Part shown: positions 23,316-34,919 of the stretch, piece after piece
How the letters are laid out: each line of letters starts with the position of its first letter
How positions within the stretch are numbered: the stretch's first letter is position 1
Assembly: GCA_018398815.1 (NCBI GenBank)
Contig: CM031595.1
Location: forward strand, 42,800,954 to 42,864,953
DNA length: 64,000 nt
Direction of reading: 5' to 3'
Source: Conus ventricosus
Taxonomy: Eukaryota; Mollusca; Gastropoda; Neogastropoda; Conidae
Translations under genes and position numbers: made by a program
Notes under the pieces: model-generated
Databases searched by the model: none
Told to the model about the DNA's origin: nothing
What the model saw: only the letters and a program-made list of their open reading frames with translations

Positions 23316-26300
23316 CTGGAACACAGAAACAAAGATTACCAAAAATATGATTTGAGGAAGAGAAACAGAAACTAAGCAATGAACAACAGACAAACATTCC
23401 AAAAGGGCAAGAAGATACACAACTTACAGGCAGTGAGGTTTAGCACTTTGATTACTTTGACACAGTTAAAATGAACAACAGAAAAGCGAAAAAGCCTGCT
23501 TTTGTTTAGTTAAAAATCAAATTGCTATTGTGCAGACACCAGTTTGCTATCTAATGCTGAAAACTCATTGACCTATGAGATCTGGTTTTAAAGACTGAAA
23601 GAAATCGGAGAAATGGAAAGTAAGGGGATGGGGCAAATCCTAAATAGTTAAACACTTCTATGCAATGACAACACAATATGCTTTACTCTAACTCTAGGAC
23701 ATGGCATTCTGAGAAAATCTAAACAAAAAGACAGCAAATTCTCCATAGCAGTCATAGTAGAAAAGACACCCGCAGCTGGACTCTGAAGACCACTACTTTG
23801 AAGATGATACAAGTACACGACATAACTGCAAACCTTCTTGAGTCAAATTTGAGAACTAGGAATGGAGGGGGTGGGATGGGCTTAAAAGAGGGCAGTTCCC
23901 TTTGTCTGAAAGCATTTTAACCCCCTTAGGTTTCACTGACGAATGCAGCTTTTATATATTAAAAAACACTTTTTTTTTTATAAATGTACTGGCCAACATT
24001 ATCATAAACATCATTTGAGCTTCATTCTACAATAATTTATCATCACGATTCAAAAGAAGCCTCATCCCTCCCCACTTCCATATTTTCAATCATTGTAAAT
24101 TCTGGAATTAAAGAAATAAATCTGATTGTTTGGAAGCTATGCACAGGATTTCACAATTTCTAACTCTGCTGACTTTTTCCCAGGTAGTGTTCAGCCATCT
24201 AACTATGACAGGGTCTGCCTTTCAAGAATGGACACTAATCCTTGTTAGGACAGTATGGAATAACACACTCAGCAATTACTAACCCTACAGAACATCTATA
24301 TTTGACAACAGATCAGCACAATCACAAACCTTTGGTGATGTACAGGTAGAAGAAGTCACAGTACAGGATAGTCTGAACACAGCCAGCCACAACAGCTATT
24401 AAGTCAAAGAAGCCCTCAGAGTAGTAGCGGTAGATCCAGTTGAGGATGTAAAGGCCACGGTAGGAGCCAAGAGCAAACAGGTAGTGAGATGTGATGGTCT
24501 CTGCCTCTCCTGTCTTGCTCACCATGAAGAGTTGGGGAAGGATGGCCACAGACTCCAGGTAGATGGAGAAGGTCCACAGGATCTAATAACAAAAAAAACA
24601 GTATTAATTTAGACATTTTGAACAATATGACATTGTTATCAAAGGTTGAGATTCTGTTCAAAATGGCACAACTTCATTCAGTTCCATTAAAATGAACTTA
24701 CTGCATTTCCACTTTAGCTGAAGATCCAGGTGACAAAATTTTTGTATACTCAGACTGAAGAGGACTAGTATTTTATTAGCTTCCGACTTCCGTCTCCCCT
24801 ACTCCCTAAATCATCTAGTAACTACAGAGGAAATCTGAAAACTGCTATCAAACGTCAAGAATGATTTGTTCTCATTGCATCAGAATACATAGCAATAGAC
24901 ATTAAATCAGACTCATGGTGTGTGTCTAATAAATAGCTACAAACTGAAGAAAACGTCATGCTCATATTGTGTATCTTTGCATCGATCTTCTTTATCTACA
25001 CCTTACTCCACTCTTTACGATCCTCTGGTGACCAGGCATTCTTCTAGACTGGCATATTTAGAGATCTATGAATTTCACGCAATAGTGTCAAGTCAATCAA
25101 AACTGACAAGTCCATAATCAGATAAAATCTTCAAATACAATCAGATACCCTTTGCCCCAAATTTACAGAACTTTTTCCACCAACTCACCTACCAACCCCT
25201 TCCCTCCCAAACCACATTTCTGAATAGAATCGATATCTTTAGAATCAATTCATTTGATCCAATTATGCTATCCGAACTAATGTTTCACTCATCAATCCAT
25301 TTACTTTAGTCAATATTTTGGATTATCATATCTAATCCATCTAGGGATGAAGTTTTCTCATCTGTGTAACACAGCCTAAGTAAAAAAAAATATGGTAAAC
25401 ATTATATTTGTAGCTGCTAGTTGCACCACACTGCTTCCAAGGAAATAACGCAGGATTTTTGCAAGAAAAAACATTTCACACAGACACCAAAAGAACAACT
25501 TTCAGACCAACAGATAATCCCAGTTCGAAGCTTGCCTATCTCATGAATATCTGTAATCTGATGTACTTCTATATTCCAGTAAACAACATACATGCATCTC
25601 ATCTATCCCCACATTCCAGCAAACAACATAAACAACACGAACTTGGCACGTTCTCATCTTTTTTTCTTTTTTTTTCAAACATGATTCCCAGTTCAGAGCA
25701 TTCCATAGTTTCTGATCACCTCTGAATTACCTAATTTCTGAATCAGCTAATTTTTTTTTCCTCTAGCAGAAGCTATTTAGAATAATTGCAAATCTTCATC
25801 TCAGACATTCAAAAGGTAGCACACTCCATCAATTAAAAAAAAAAAATACTATGGATTTTTACAAGTCTGGAAAACTTGCCTTCTTTATAACACAAGCAGA
25901 AAACTGTTCATCTGTCAAACAATCTATTTTTGAAAACCACAGCAAAGCTCATACTTTTCTTATTAAAAAAAAATAAAAACAAGTTCCTACCTCCATAGGA
26001 GAAAACTCATGGTTGACCAGGAATGCCAGGCCTCCACCGGCACCACCAAGAACTCAATGCGGAAGGTGTCATGATTGGCATCATAAGTGGCCCGGAATTT
26101 AACGAACATAAGGTAGACACAGATGAGAGACGAAGCAATGAGAAGACCTTCATGGTGGTGTTGTATGGTGAAATGAAGCTGGTAAATAAATCCAAATAGC
26201 GTGTCAAGAACACCAGGGCAAACAGGATTTGAGACTTGCCAGAGATACCTGCAATGAAATAGGCATAAAATTGTATATATATGCGTGTGTGTGCTAGACA

Positions 26301-29300
26301 GAAAGGGAGAGAGTGTGCGTGTGTGTGTGTGTTGTTCAATCTAGAGATACAGTTGAAAGACTTTTTCAGTATTTTATGCAAATAACAAACATTACAAAAT
26401 TTGCATTTTCTGAAACTGCTGACCAGATTATGAATAGCACAGGTCCTTTTTACCCTCCTTCCACTGATACAATTACAAGGCTAAATACACCTGTCTGTTT
26501 GTCCACGACGATCAAGATCATCTGATGGACATGTGGAAACTCTCTCCACATGTCTGTCAGGCAATAAATTTTTCATGGTGTCACTGTCAGTGAAAGGACA
26601 GCTGAGGAGTAAGCTCTGGTGAAGACCAATCACACATCCATCTTTCCCTTTCGCACCTTAACTATGCAACACCACCCTTCCCATGCCACCCCTCCCCGTC
26701 TGGTTTTTCTCATAACAGAATCCTAATAGAATGCTGCCTTCCTAGGCAAGGTGTGTTCTTTACTTAAAACATGTCAGTAGTATGTTGGCATTGTGCTTGG
26801 TCAGCATGAGAGTGACAGATCTGCTCCCTTTATTTGTGTTTCTGTGTATATGTGGACCCAAAGTGGATTTATTTCATTATGTGTGTAGTGTGTATACTTG
26901 AGAGGAAGAGAGAGATATAATATGAAAGGAGCAAAACAGATCTTCAACTTTTTTCTTATCTTTTACGCCCGAATTACATGAGTGCAAAACATGTCGTTAT
27001 TGAATTATGTCTGCTGACTTGTCATTGCACAATTGACAATTTGTTCTTGTTTAATCAAGCACTTGTTTATTTATGGGGGCCAAGTAGAAAGTTAAGGGGG
27101 GGGGGGGGGGGGGAGGAGACAGATTTATTTACTTGCCCCTGGATTTACTAAGATTTACTAGATAATTATTACAATGATTTGATTTTGTTTTTTTCATTTC
27201 TTTCTTTCTTTTCTCTTTTCGTTCACACACCTGACAAGATTTACACTATCATTGTACGAGGTTCAGAATCACGGTAAACCTTAGCTGAAGGTTAAGAAAC
27301 CTTATTTTGATGCTTACATTCCTTGAAACATGTCTTTCTGTCCAAAGTCAAAAAGAATTTCATTAGAACACCCCCTGAATGTTTAACAAATGCCTGATGA
27401 ACACAAAAGCTGACAAAGTTAAAACTACTTCTGCCTTACATTTGACAGAAAAGCTCTCATTCATGGGGAAGTTATCAAGCAGGATTTTGAATAGGAGCAT
27501 CAATGATACACTATCCAGTTTAAAAATAATTTAAGGATTGTGTTTCAGGCTTTTCTGTGAGATCTCCAACACCTGGACAAACTGGGAGTTGAGATAGTGG
27601 GTATTAAAAGGCTCTTCAGTAAGGTGCCAGGCATTCAACGATTCCCACTAATATGGATTCAGAAGGGGCCGGAGAGGTAGGGGTCTTGCTATAACTATGG
27701 AAGGTACACACCCAACAGACAGAATTCTAATTATACTAGACACAAGAGTCAAGGATACCCTATGCTAATTTGTCTCTGCCACCCTGCACCTACATGTTGG
27801 ACTGATTACACACAAAAAAAGCAAATGAACAATAAAAGCACAGTAGACACAAGATAATTCCATGCTCAGAAGTTTCTTAATTTTTTTTTCTTTTTTGCTG
27901 TCCCATCCTCTGTGCCACCTCAGTGGCAGTGCACCCAAGCCGCTCACTCCAACACCCCGTCCACAGCTACAGCCCGGTTGGTCCTGCCACAGACCCGACA
28001 CCAGCAATTCACAGGGAGCAGTCAATGTCAAGTCATCAAGAGGCAACCCACCGGAGGAGACACTGCACTGCTGCCAAGTCACTTCGTTGGTGTTCAGTGG
28101 CGCCTGTTCTGATCCAACATATGCAGGACACCAATATCTAAGCCCCTACTGACGACAATAATTGCTTAGTCGCAGAGCTGGCGTGAGTGAACTCTCCCTC
28201 CAGAAGGCACTATCACATCTGTCCAAGGACAGTCCCTGATACCGGTGACGCCGACAGAACCAAACCAAGGCCACAGACGTGGAGAGGACATCGAAACTGA
28301 GGTCACCAGTAGGGCATGAAGGGTCACAGAATTTGAGACATTTTTTTTACGCTTATCGATGATAATGAGGATGATAATGATGACGCTACGGATTTCCACT
28401 TCGGTCTGAGACTACATGACAGGGCTGTGCTGTACACTTCCTTTCATAATATATCCCAGCGTCAACCAGGCCCGAGAGATACAGACACCTGCAGTGTTGG
28501 TCAGGAAATTTGAGCAACACTCTCAGAGAAGCAAAGAAGATTAAAACTCGACTGTGTTGTCTAAGTCTTCCCAACTGAGCCTGTAGCAAACTCACTTCTG
28601 GTAGGAGCCAGTCGGGGCAGAAAAATCCCACATGACTGATGGGAATCAAACCCATGACCTCCCAGCCGGGAGTCTGCGACGCTGAACACTTCGTCACAGC
28701 AGCTGGTCAGTTTCATAATTCACATTTGCCAAGCGATTCTCTCTTCTGCTGGGAATTTAGACAAATTATTTTCATTGATTTCAATATATGAAATTTGTAA
28801 AATGATCTGATGTTCTGTTACAATCTGTATGTGACTGGAAGCAGCTCCTCTAGTTCTGCCCTACAGAGTGTCCAAACTGACCCCCTGTTTACAAACTCTC
28901 TTTTACAGTCATAAGTTTGGTACATGAATTTTTCTAATGACCAACTGGTGTTGGGAACCAACTACAATTATCTTCCACTTGGGGAAATAACATCAACTTG
29001 AAAGGAAAACTTCAAAACTTGGAGCTGTCCCCTCCCATCCTCCCCTCCACACTTACAGCCAAAAAACCCTCCTCCCCCTTGCCTTCCTACCCCATTGTCA
29101 CTAATGTCAGGGCTCTAGTCTTAGTCTTACATCTGATTATCAGGGCTGCCATCATTTATCAATTGCCGGAACCCCCCGAGTTACACAACATCAAAACTTT
29201 TTTTAAAATTTTTTTTTAATGATAGCTAATGTTTGACGATTGACGTCTTATTGTTTAGCTTTGCCTAACACACGGTGACAAGATGTTTTTCTTTTGGTGT

Positions 29301-29638
29301 TCGAACTGAACCCATCTTCTAACCTTTGATGAAAACTGGACCTCTTAGTCTTATAAAACGTGCGGTTGGTGATGGTTGGGGTGGGAATGACGGGGATATT
29401 CAAATGTCAACAAATTATTACGTAAACACCAGGAAGGTAGGGTCTAGCGCCGTTACCGGCTTCACAGTTCTCACGGCTATCAATAGTAACGTTAGGTTTT
29501 TATGTTTAGCCTATGCTAAGTAAATGTGATGCCCAAAGCATACATACCAGCGCAAGACCTAGTCTTCCACATCTTTAACAAAAGTAAAATAATGGCGAGG
29601 AGATGAGACATATCCCCAAAGAGTCTGAAAATATTCAT
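23281..29638 (-). CDS. KDELR: KDEL receptor (ER lumen protein-retaining receptor), 4 exons
   Basis: Exons 29548-29638, 25991-26248, 24330-24582 and 23281-23315 encode the seven-membrane-span Golgi receptor that retrieves KDEL-tailed ER proteins in COPI vesicles. After allowing one missing base near 26148 and one near 26037, both in exon 2, it is exactly 212 codons, the family length. The start [17 protein letters not shown] and end [11 protein letters not shown] are canonical. Ligand and pH residues Arg5, His12, Arg47, Asp50, Glu117, Trp120, Glu127, Tyr158, Arg159, Tyr162, Asn165 and Arg169 are present, as are Asp193 and the tail lysines. Splice sites and phases (1, 0, 1) all fit. The two indels are probably consensus errors; a recent pseudogene is the alternative. 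Upstream of the ATG, AAGGGAGATAA lies at 29730-29740. Confidence 0.94.
24330..24582 (-). CDS. KDELR: KDELR exon 3
   Basis: Acceptor TTATTAG, donor GTTTGT. It encodes [20 protein letters not shown], then [40 protein letters not shown] and [11 protein letters not shown]. Asp193 and Lys201 are present. Reading through the donor would end at TGA after two residues; splicing to 23315 instead gives the canonical tail. Confidence 0.95.
24583..25990. other. KDELR intron 2, no feature recognised
   Basis: AT-rich intronic DNA with several poly(A)/(T) runs; I see no mobile element or exon. Confidence 0.6.
25991..26248 (-). CDS. KDELR: KDELR exon 2 (two single-base losses)
   Basis: Acceptor CATTGCAG, donor GTAGGA. 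It reads [20 protein letters not shown], loses one base after the codons for MKVF (near 26148), continues as [20 protein letters not shown], loses one G in CCGGTGGAGG (near 26037) and ends [13 protein letters not shown]. The observed 258 bases would be 260 with both restored, exactly the family length with phase 1 in and 0 out. Confidence 0.92.
27096..27113 (+). repeat. poly(G) tract, 18 bp
   Basis: Run of 18 G in KDELR intron 1. Confidence 0.95.
27890..28705 (-). mobile_element. non-autonomous repeat with tRNA-like head (minus copy)
   Basis: On the minus strand a tRNA-like head reads GACGAAGTGTTCAGCGTCGC (A-box-like) and, about 30 bases on, GGTTTGATTCC (28652-28642, B-box-like). It is followed by about 700 bp that recur in direct register, opposite orientation, at about 54760-55480. 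Shared segments include CTCAAATTTCCTGACCA and ATATATTATGAAA. The tRNA-like promoter marks a SINE-type origin, but the length exceeds a typical SINE. It lies in KDELR intron 1. Confidence 0.75.
29548..29638 (-). CDS. KDELR: KDELR exon 1
   Basis: ATG at 29638; 30 codons plus one base, donor GTATGT. It encodes [20 protein letters not shown] and ends KTRSCA, the first membrane helix and loop. Arg5 and His12 are visible. Confidence 0.95.
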
Positions 29639-29760
29639 CTTGACTGTTTTGCTCGTCTGCTACACTTCCACGTTCAGCTCAAATGGCGACTGCGGACGTG
29701 GCCCGAATTGCATTGTGGTAACAATTTTTAAGGGAGATAAATTTCATTGTTTGGGGTTAG
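29639..29760 (-). promoter_or_regulatory. putative KDELR promoter / 5' UTR
   Basis: Interval upstream of the KDELR ATG. No TATA box is evident. AAGGGAGATAA (29730-29740, plus-strand spelling) lies 92-102 bp upstream of the ATG; a similar AAGGGCAATAA lies 106-116 bp upstream of the paralog ATG. Regulatory role is inference. Confidence 0.35.
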
Positions 29761-30143
29761 CCTAGCACAACAAACTTTTCCTGGTCATGAGATCATGTTG
29801 ATGGCCAGACAGACTAGGGCAACATGAAAGAACTCAACAACCGATTTTAATTAAATAATACAATTTAGTATGTAAGAAAGCAAATAACATCTTAGCTTTC
29901 TTATACATGAATATCAATGACTGCCCCCAAAAGGTTAAAGACGACTGCTACAAAACACTGGTTAGACCAGTGCTGGAATATGGTTGCTCAGTTTGGGATC
30001 CATACCATCTAAAGGACATTGATAACCTCGAAAAGATTCAGAAGAGAGCAGCACGGTTCGTAACAGGGAACCACATCAGAGAAAAGGGGAATACTAGGAA
30101 GAACATGAGAAAATTAGAATGGAAACCCTTAGAAGAGAGAAGA

Positions 30144-30382
30144 TTGATTTGATTGATTGATTAATTTAACGTCTGTTCACAACAATGGTGATATTAGACT
30201 AAAAATAAACCAATAAAAAAATTATAAAAAAAAAAAAAAGAAACCAACAAATTAAAACGGGCTGCGTAAGAGTTTGTGCCTGTGTTTGCGTGCGCGCGCG
30301 TGTCTGTGTGTGAGTGTGTGTGTGTGAGTGTGTGTGTATGTTTGTGTACTGTGCGTATGCATGTGTGTGTAGAGTGGTGTGT

Positions 30383-30430
<48 letters not shown>

Positions 30431-30781
30431 TGTGTGTGTGTTGTGCGTGCGAGCGTGTGTGTGTTAGTGTGAATATGCACTTATGTGTGAAAGGCTACAT
30501 ATAAACATTAATACAATAACTATAAATGATTTAATGTTTACAATAAATTTGCAAGTATAGTGCTGGATAAAACTGATGCAATTTGTATCATTTCTTCGCT
30601 GTAGATTATATCATTTAAAGATCCCATTTTTGCTACATCTATCCCAGATATGTTGTATAACAGGGATAGCAATGGGCAATCAAAAAGAATATGTTCAATT
30701 GATATTGGATGACCACAAGCACCTTCTACATTTTTTGAAAATTTAGTCTTCCATGAATTTAATCGAATTTAATTTAATCGA
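30144..30781 (-). mobile_element. nested LINE 3' fragment with 13-bp target duplication
   Basis: The host LINE frame is split at AGAAGAGAGAAGA, present at 30131-30143 and again at 30782-30794, a 13-bp target duplication. The insert reads on the minus strand: a Cys/His segment GHPISIEHILFDCP near 30706-30665, as found at the C-terminus of I-clade LINEs, then a (CA)n tract, poly(A)-like sequence and an (AATC)n terminus at 30144-30165. Removing the insert plus one duplication copy restores the host frame. Confidence 0.88.
30295..30475. repeat. compound (TG)n microsatellite
   Basis: TG-rich run with GCGC and TATG interruptions, inside the nested LINE fragment. Confidence 0.95.
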
Positions 30782-31464
30782 AGAAGAGAGAAGAGCTTTT
30801 ATCAAACTTCACATCTTCTTCAAAGGCAGAGCTAAACTAATTGATATTCCAATGGAACAACTAGTATTGAATAAAAGTAGCACAAGGAGTGGCGGTCAAT
30901 GTTATACCATACCTGCATCAAATATTGACAGCCACTTACATTCATTTTATCCTAGTTCTGTACGGCTGTGGAACTCACTGCCGGGTGCCATCAAGACTGT
31001 CACAAATGCAGTCTCATTTAAAATTTTAAAAAAAAATTGATACGACAGTTTTGAGATCTGTATATTGACGATTTTCTATTTTAACTTCCCCAGATATTTT
31101 ACTGTTACCTGGGCCTGAATTTGGCCATTGCTTTTAACTTCTTGAATATCGAGTGCGACCCCTTGTTGCCAAATTTGCTCCAGGGACCAACAGTCTGAGT
31201 CGCACTATTTTATGTTATTTTATTTTTACTTTTTAACATGCGCGCTGGTGACCTACTCGTTTTTGAGTGAACCAGTATTTTAGGAAGAAGAAGAAGAAGA
31301 TATAATTTTTTAAGCCACAGAGAAGTGAGGTAGAGATGACCTCACGAGGTCTAATAGCACCTCTTCCACCTTTCTTGCGATCAAAATCAACAATTTATAT
31401 ATGTGCGAGTGCAGCTGCGTCTATTGACGGTAACAGCAGTTTTCTTCAGGAAACGGGGGTTATC

Positions 31465-31469
<5 letters not shown>

Positions 31470-31512
<43 letters not shown>

Positions 31513-31532
31513 AGAAGAAGAAGAAGAAGAAG
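31470..31532 (+). repeat. (GA)n-(GAA)n compound microsatellite
   Basis: About 20 GA units followed directly by GAA units. Confidence 0.97.
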
Positions 31533-32169
31533 CCGAGGCCCCCTCTCTGGCACATTTCAGGAGGGAGCTCAGCAAACTTCACTTTTAAAATACAGCCATG
31601 GTATGTGTTGTCGTGTGGAAGTGTGTGTGAATGGTTGGCGGGCCTGGACCAGCCTGATGCTTGTTTTGGGGCAGGATAGGAAGTGGATAACCCCTCTTGA
31701 AAAGGTGAACGTGGGTAGCCTTCCTGCAGCTCCACACTTAGGTGGTGGTGTTTTTTGTTTTTTGTGTGTGTGTTTTTGTTTTTTGGCTAGCTGGTAGGTA
31801 GGTAAGTTAGGAGGGGAGGGGTGTGGTACGAATGCTGTCTTTTAAACAAGAGAGTAGGACTTTTTTTTAATGCGCAACCCGAGTCACTTAAGGTCTATGG
31901 AGACGACGTGGCTATTAATTTGAAGATTTGAAGATTGAAGAAGAAAATAGGGAAAACAAATACGATCGCTGTTATTGTTGAAAATCACTTTTTCTTTAAG
32001 ATCACGTCATTTTCCCCCTAGGTTCGTATCTGTTCTACTATGGAAACTTTTCCCTCACCAGAGACACTGTTTTCCTGGGACAGAGAAAACGGCTATCATC
32101 AGCGTGTGAAGCTGTTATTATCCTATAGATTCATTATATTAAAGAACCCAGTCAGAGTTTGCGTGTACC

Positions 32170-32171
<2 letters not shown>

Positions 32172-32241
<70 letters not shown>
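32172..32241 (+). repeat. (TG)n microsatellite
   Basis: About 35 uninterrupted TG units. Confidence 0.97.
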
Positions 32242-32243
<2 letters not shown>

Positions 32244-32470
32244 CTCCGGCACGATAAGGAGTGTCTTGTTTATTTAGCTGCTTTCGTCCCCATGATTGTG
32301 CCCTGGCACACATTACCGTGTTCAGTTTACGGCGACTTTCTGCTGATACAGTAGGCCTATTTTCCATAACGAATTCTAGCTTCCCAGTGTAAAAAAAAAA
32401 ATTGAATTTTAAAGGGAAGTATTTTATTGCGATACGATGCTAGACAGCGAAAAAAAGAAAGAAATAACAA

Positions 32471-32493
32471 GGGGGGGGGGGGGGGGGGGGGGG
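32471..32493 (+). repeat. poly(G) tract, 23 bp
   Basis: Uninterrupted run of 23 G. Confidence 0.95.
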
Positions 32494-32829
32494 CTTTAAT
32501 TTAAGAATTAAAAATATTCATACGCTTACTCAGTTGAATGATTTGGCAATTTACAGTCAGCAAATGCACACACCAGACTACAAAACAAATAAACCTAATG
32601 AGCGATACACAAAACCCATGCTTCATCCAAGTCCTCTCATCACATCCACAACGTACCAACACCCAGCCTGGATCTCTCACTTCCTCTGTCCACCCACACC
32701 CACCTCTCAAACTAAAACAATTGCTTATAGATTAATGAACATCTGCATCATAGAATCTTTAGCGTGACCGAAAGTTTTCTTGTATTTCTGTATTATCTGG
32801 GGTGCATTCATAACCAGCATTTTTATTAA

Positions 32830-33060
32830 CTTGGGTGTAATATAAGCTGCAATTCATATGGCCGGGAAAAAAATCCTCGGCAGTTTGTGATTTTGTCTCT
32901 TGACTGAAAGATTTCCAATGTGGACAGTAGAAGAGTCCGTTGGGAAGTTGATTCCAAATGTTTAAAGAATTGTTTCTTCAGATGTCTGAATTGGTATTCC
33001 TCCTGCTTGAATGTCAGCATCGTGTAACGGGAAGCACCTTTGTCACGTTGTCTCTAGTCC
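32830..33060 (-). mobile_element. LINE C-terminal/3' remnant (weak)
   Basis: Frames broken by stops still read QFRHLKK-like, then NSLNIWNQLP and a short continuation, the pattern seen before the end of CR1-like ORF2 (Trp-Asn-x-Leu-Pro). It may be the displaced 3' end of the LINE at 34920-36990. Confidence 0.45.
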
Positions 33061-33671
33061 TAAATGGAATTCCAGATCACCATTGGCGCTGTCTTCACGC
33101 TCACTGATAACCAAAACAAAAAAAGAGCAGGCCTCGGATTCTGTTACTAGAGAGATGTGATCGCTGAACCAAAGTGGCAAAAAAGCTGCGCAGGACGTGT
33201 ATTCTCTAGCGGGTGGCCTGTGTGATTGTAAGTGTTAAGGAGTTCATCTGGATTGATATTGGATAATACTGATGGTGCTGACACTGAGACAGAACCAACC
33301 TGCCTGTGGCAGTTTGGTTACTAAATAAACGGCAAAACTGAGAGACGTCACAAATTGTAGAACAACAACAACAAAAGCAACTGTATTTTGTGATACTGAA
33401 TGCATCAGAGTAGGAGTGGAGGAGAGATGACGGAAGGGGGAGGGGGGGGGGGGGGAGGAGTGAGGGTGGATAAGCTTTGAACATAATGTCATCGACTTTC
33501 TCGGCCCATTGCATGAACTGCTGTTGGCTACCAATAATGTTTGACGTCATTCCAGAGGCTTCCCGACCTCCCTGTAAAAGTCTTCTCCCTTCTCCTCAGG
33601 GCCGGATTTAGATGGGGGTAAAATTGGCCACCCCACCCTCCCAAAAAGATACAATGATAATAGTAAGAAGA

Positions 33672-33741
33672 ACAAGAACAAGAAGCAGAAGAAGAAGAAG
33701 GACGACGACGACGACGACGATGATGATGATGATGATGATGA

Positions 33742-33804
<63 letters not shown>

Positions 33805-33855
33805 TGAGATGATGATGATGATGATGTGATGATGATGATGAGATGATGATGATGA
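33672..33855 (+). repeat. compound trinucleotide array (AAG)n-(ACG)n-(ATG)n
   Basis: Consecutive blocks of GAA, GAC and GAT triplets with occasional breaks. Long Asp/Arg/Thr/His open frames here are artefacts of the triplets. Confidence 0.97.
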
Positions 33856-34331
33856 AAGTAATAATGTGAAGACTTATATGGTGCGGTTCCTCTCTCCATG
33901 AGCAGGTTTATCGCTCTTTACAATAGACATGTATAAAATTGATTAAACATTATGTGCATCACAGACACAACATACATACATGTGTTCACTTAACCATGAA
34001 AAAAGGTGCAAATCAACACTGTAAGTTATTTAAACGTGGGAAAAAAAAGGTCAAAGTCTGTAAAGATCATGCATCACACACACACACAACATTAACACAC
34101 ACAGCTACAAATACAAATATATCTGTTAAAGAATAGAAATAGAAATGTACTTAAAGCAGAAGAAGTAGTAGTAGTAGTAGAAGAAGAAGAGGAAGAAGAA
34201 GAAAGGATACGTAATGAATAACTTGTTATCTGCCAGGAGAGACCTCCAGTGCACGCCACTGACTGGGGTGAAAGACCCAACTCCACTTCCAACCCTCATT
34301 TTTATCAAATCTGCATCCATCTCTCGCCCCG

Positions 34332-34353
34332 CCCCCCCCCCCCCCCCCCCCCC
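34332..34353 (+). repeat. poly(C) tract, 22 bp
   Basis: Run of 22 C followed by a long pyrimidine-rich stretch (CTT/TTC) to about 34495. Confidence 0.95.
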
Positions 34354-34919
34354 TCCTCTCCCCCTCCCTTTATGAAATTCACGATCTTCCTTCCCCTACA
34401 TATTTTCTTTTCTTTTTTGTTTTTTCTTTTTTCTTTCTTTCTTTTTTTTTCTTCTTTCTTTTCTTTCTTTTTGTTTTATTGTTTTTTTTTTTAATTGACA
34501 AAATGTGTGCCTAGCTCCTCTCTCATCCCCGCTTATACAAAATCTACACCAGCTGTCATACTCGACAAATACTGACATGTATAAGTTCAGAATTAAATCT
34601 ACGCAGCGTTGGTGGGGGTGAGGGGAGGGGGGCTACTAGAATCTGCTCAGCACACGTAACCTAAAGTGCTCAAGGAAGGGGACGTTACAGTTTTTGAGGG
34701 CAGGATGGTTCGGGGGAAAAGGTATTAGTCCTACTGCGGTAGTCGGTACGGCATGGAATACACTGATTTTGCTGGTAATGGTGGTTTCTTCTGCTTCTGT
34801 CGACACACTTCACTTATGCTAGTCCGGAACGGATTTTGTAGCGCATGGTAAGTCATGAAGGACATCGGCGTTCCTCAAGAACGACCACTGCAGCTGTTAA
34901 AGCATGTCGTTTACACTCG

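Larger units (their letters stand above)
29866..31301 (+). mobile_element. 5'-truncated CR1-like LINE, 3' end with (GAA)n
   Basis: Open frame after the reverse-transcriptase core: MNINDCPQKVKDDCYKTLVR, PVLEYGCSVWDPYH and QKRAARFVTGNH, interrupted at 30143, resuming at 30795 with FIKL and later YPSSVRLWNSLPGAIKTVT before a stop near 31040. A 3' UTR follows, ending in (GAA)n at 31285-31301, a common LINE terminus. It is truncated at the 5' side near 29866. Confidence 0.88.
31302..32828. other. intergenic, microsatellite-rich
   Basis: Contains (GA)n at 31470-31508 running into (GAA)n to 31532, (TG)n at 32172-32241 and a 23-base poly(G) at 32471-32493. Open frames here come from the repeats. I recognise no gene. 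Confidence 0.6.

Noticed and set aside
28640..28700. Functional tRNA gene
   Set aside because: Only the A/B-box-like head is present, with poor stems, and it leads a dispersed repeat; it is a SINE-type promoter.
23281..29638. KDELR as a pseudogene
   Set aside because: All splice sites, phases, key residues and the tail are intact; only two single-base losses, similar to those in the paralog, argue against function. Still open to read-level testing.
33528..33899. 123-codon Arg/His-rich protein
   Set aside because: Created by trinucleotide repeats; all frames of the array are open.
34249..34494. 81-codon Pro/Phe-rich frame with apparent membrane segments
   Set aside because: Derived from poly(C) and CTT-rich low-complexity sequence.
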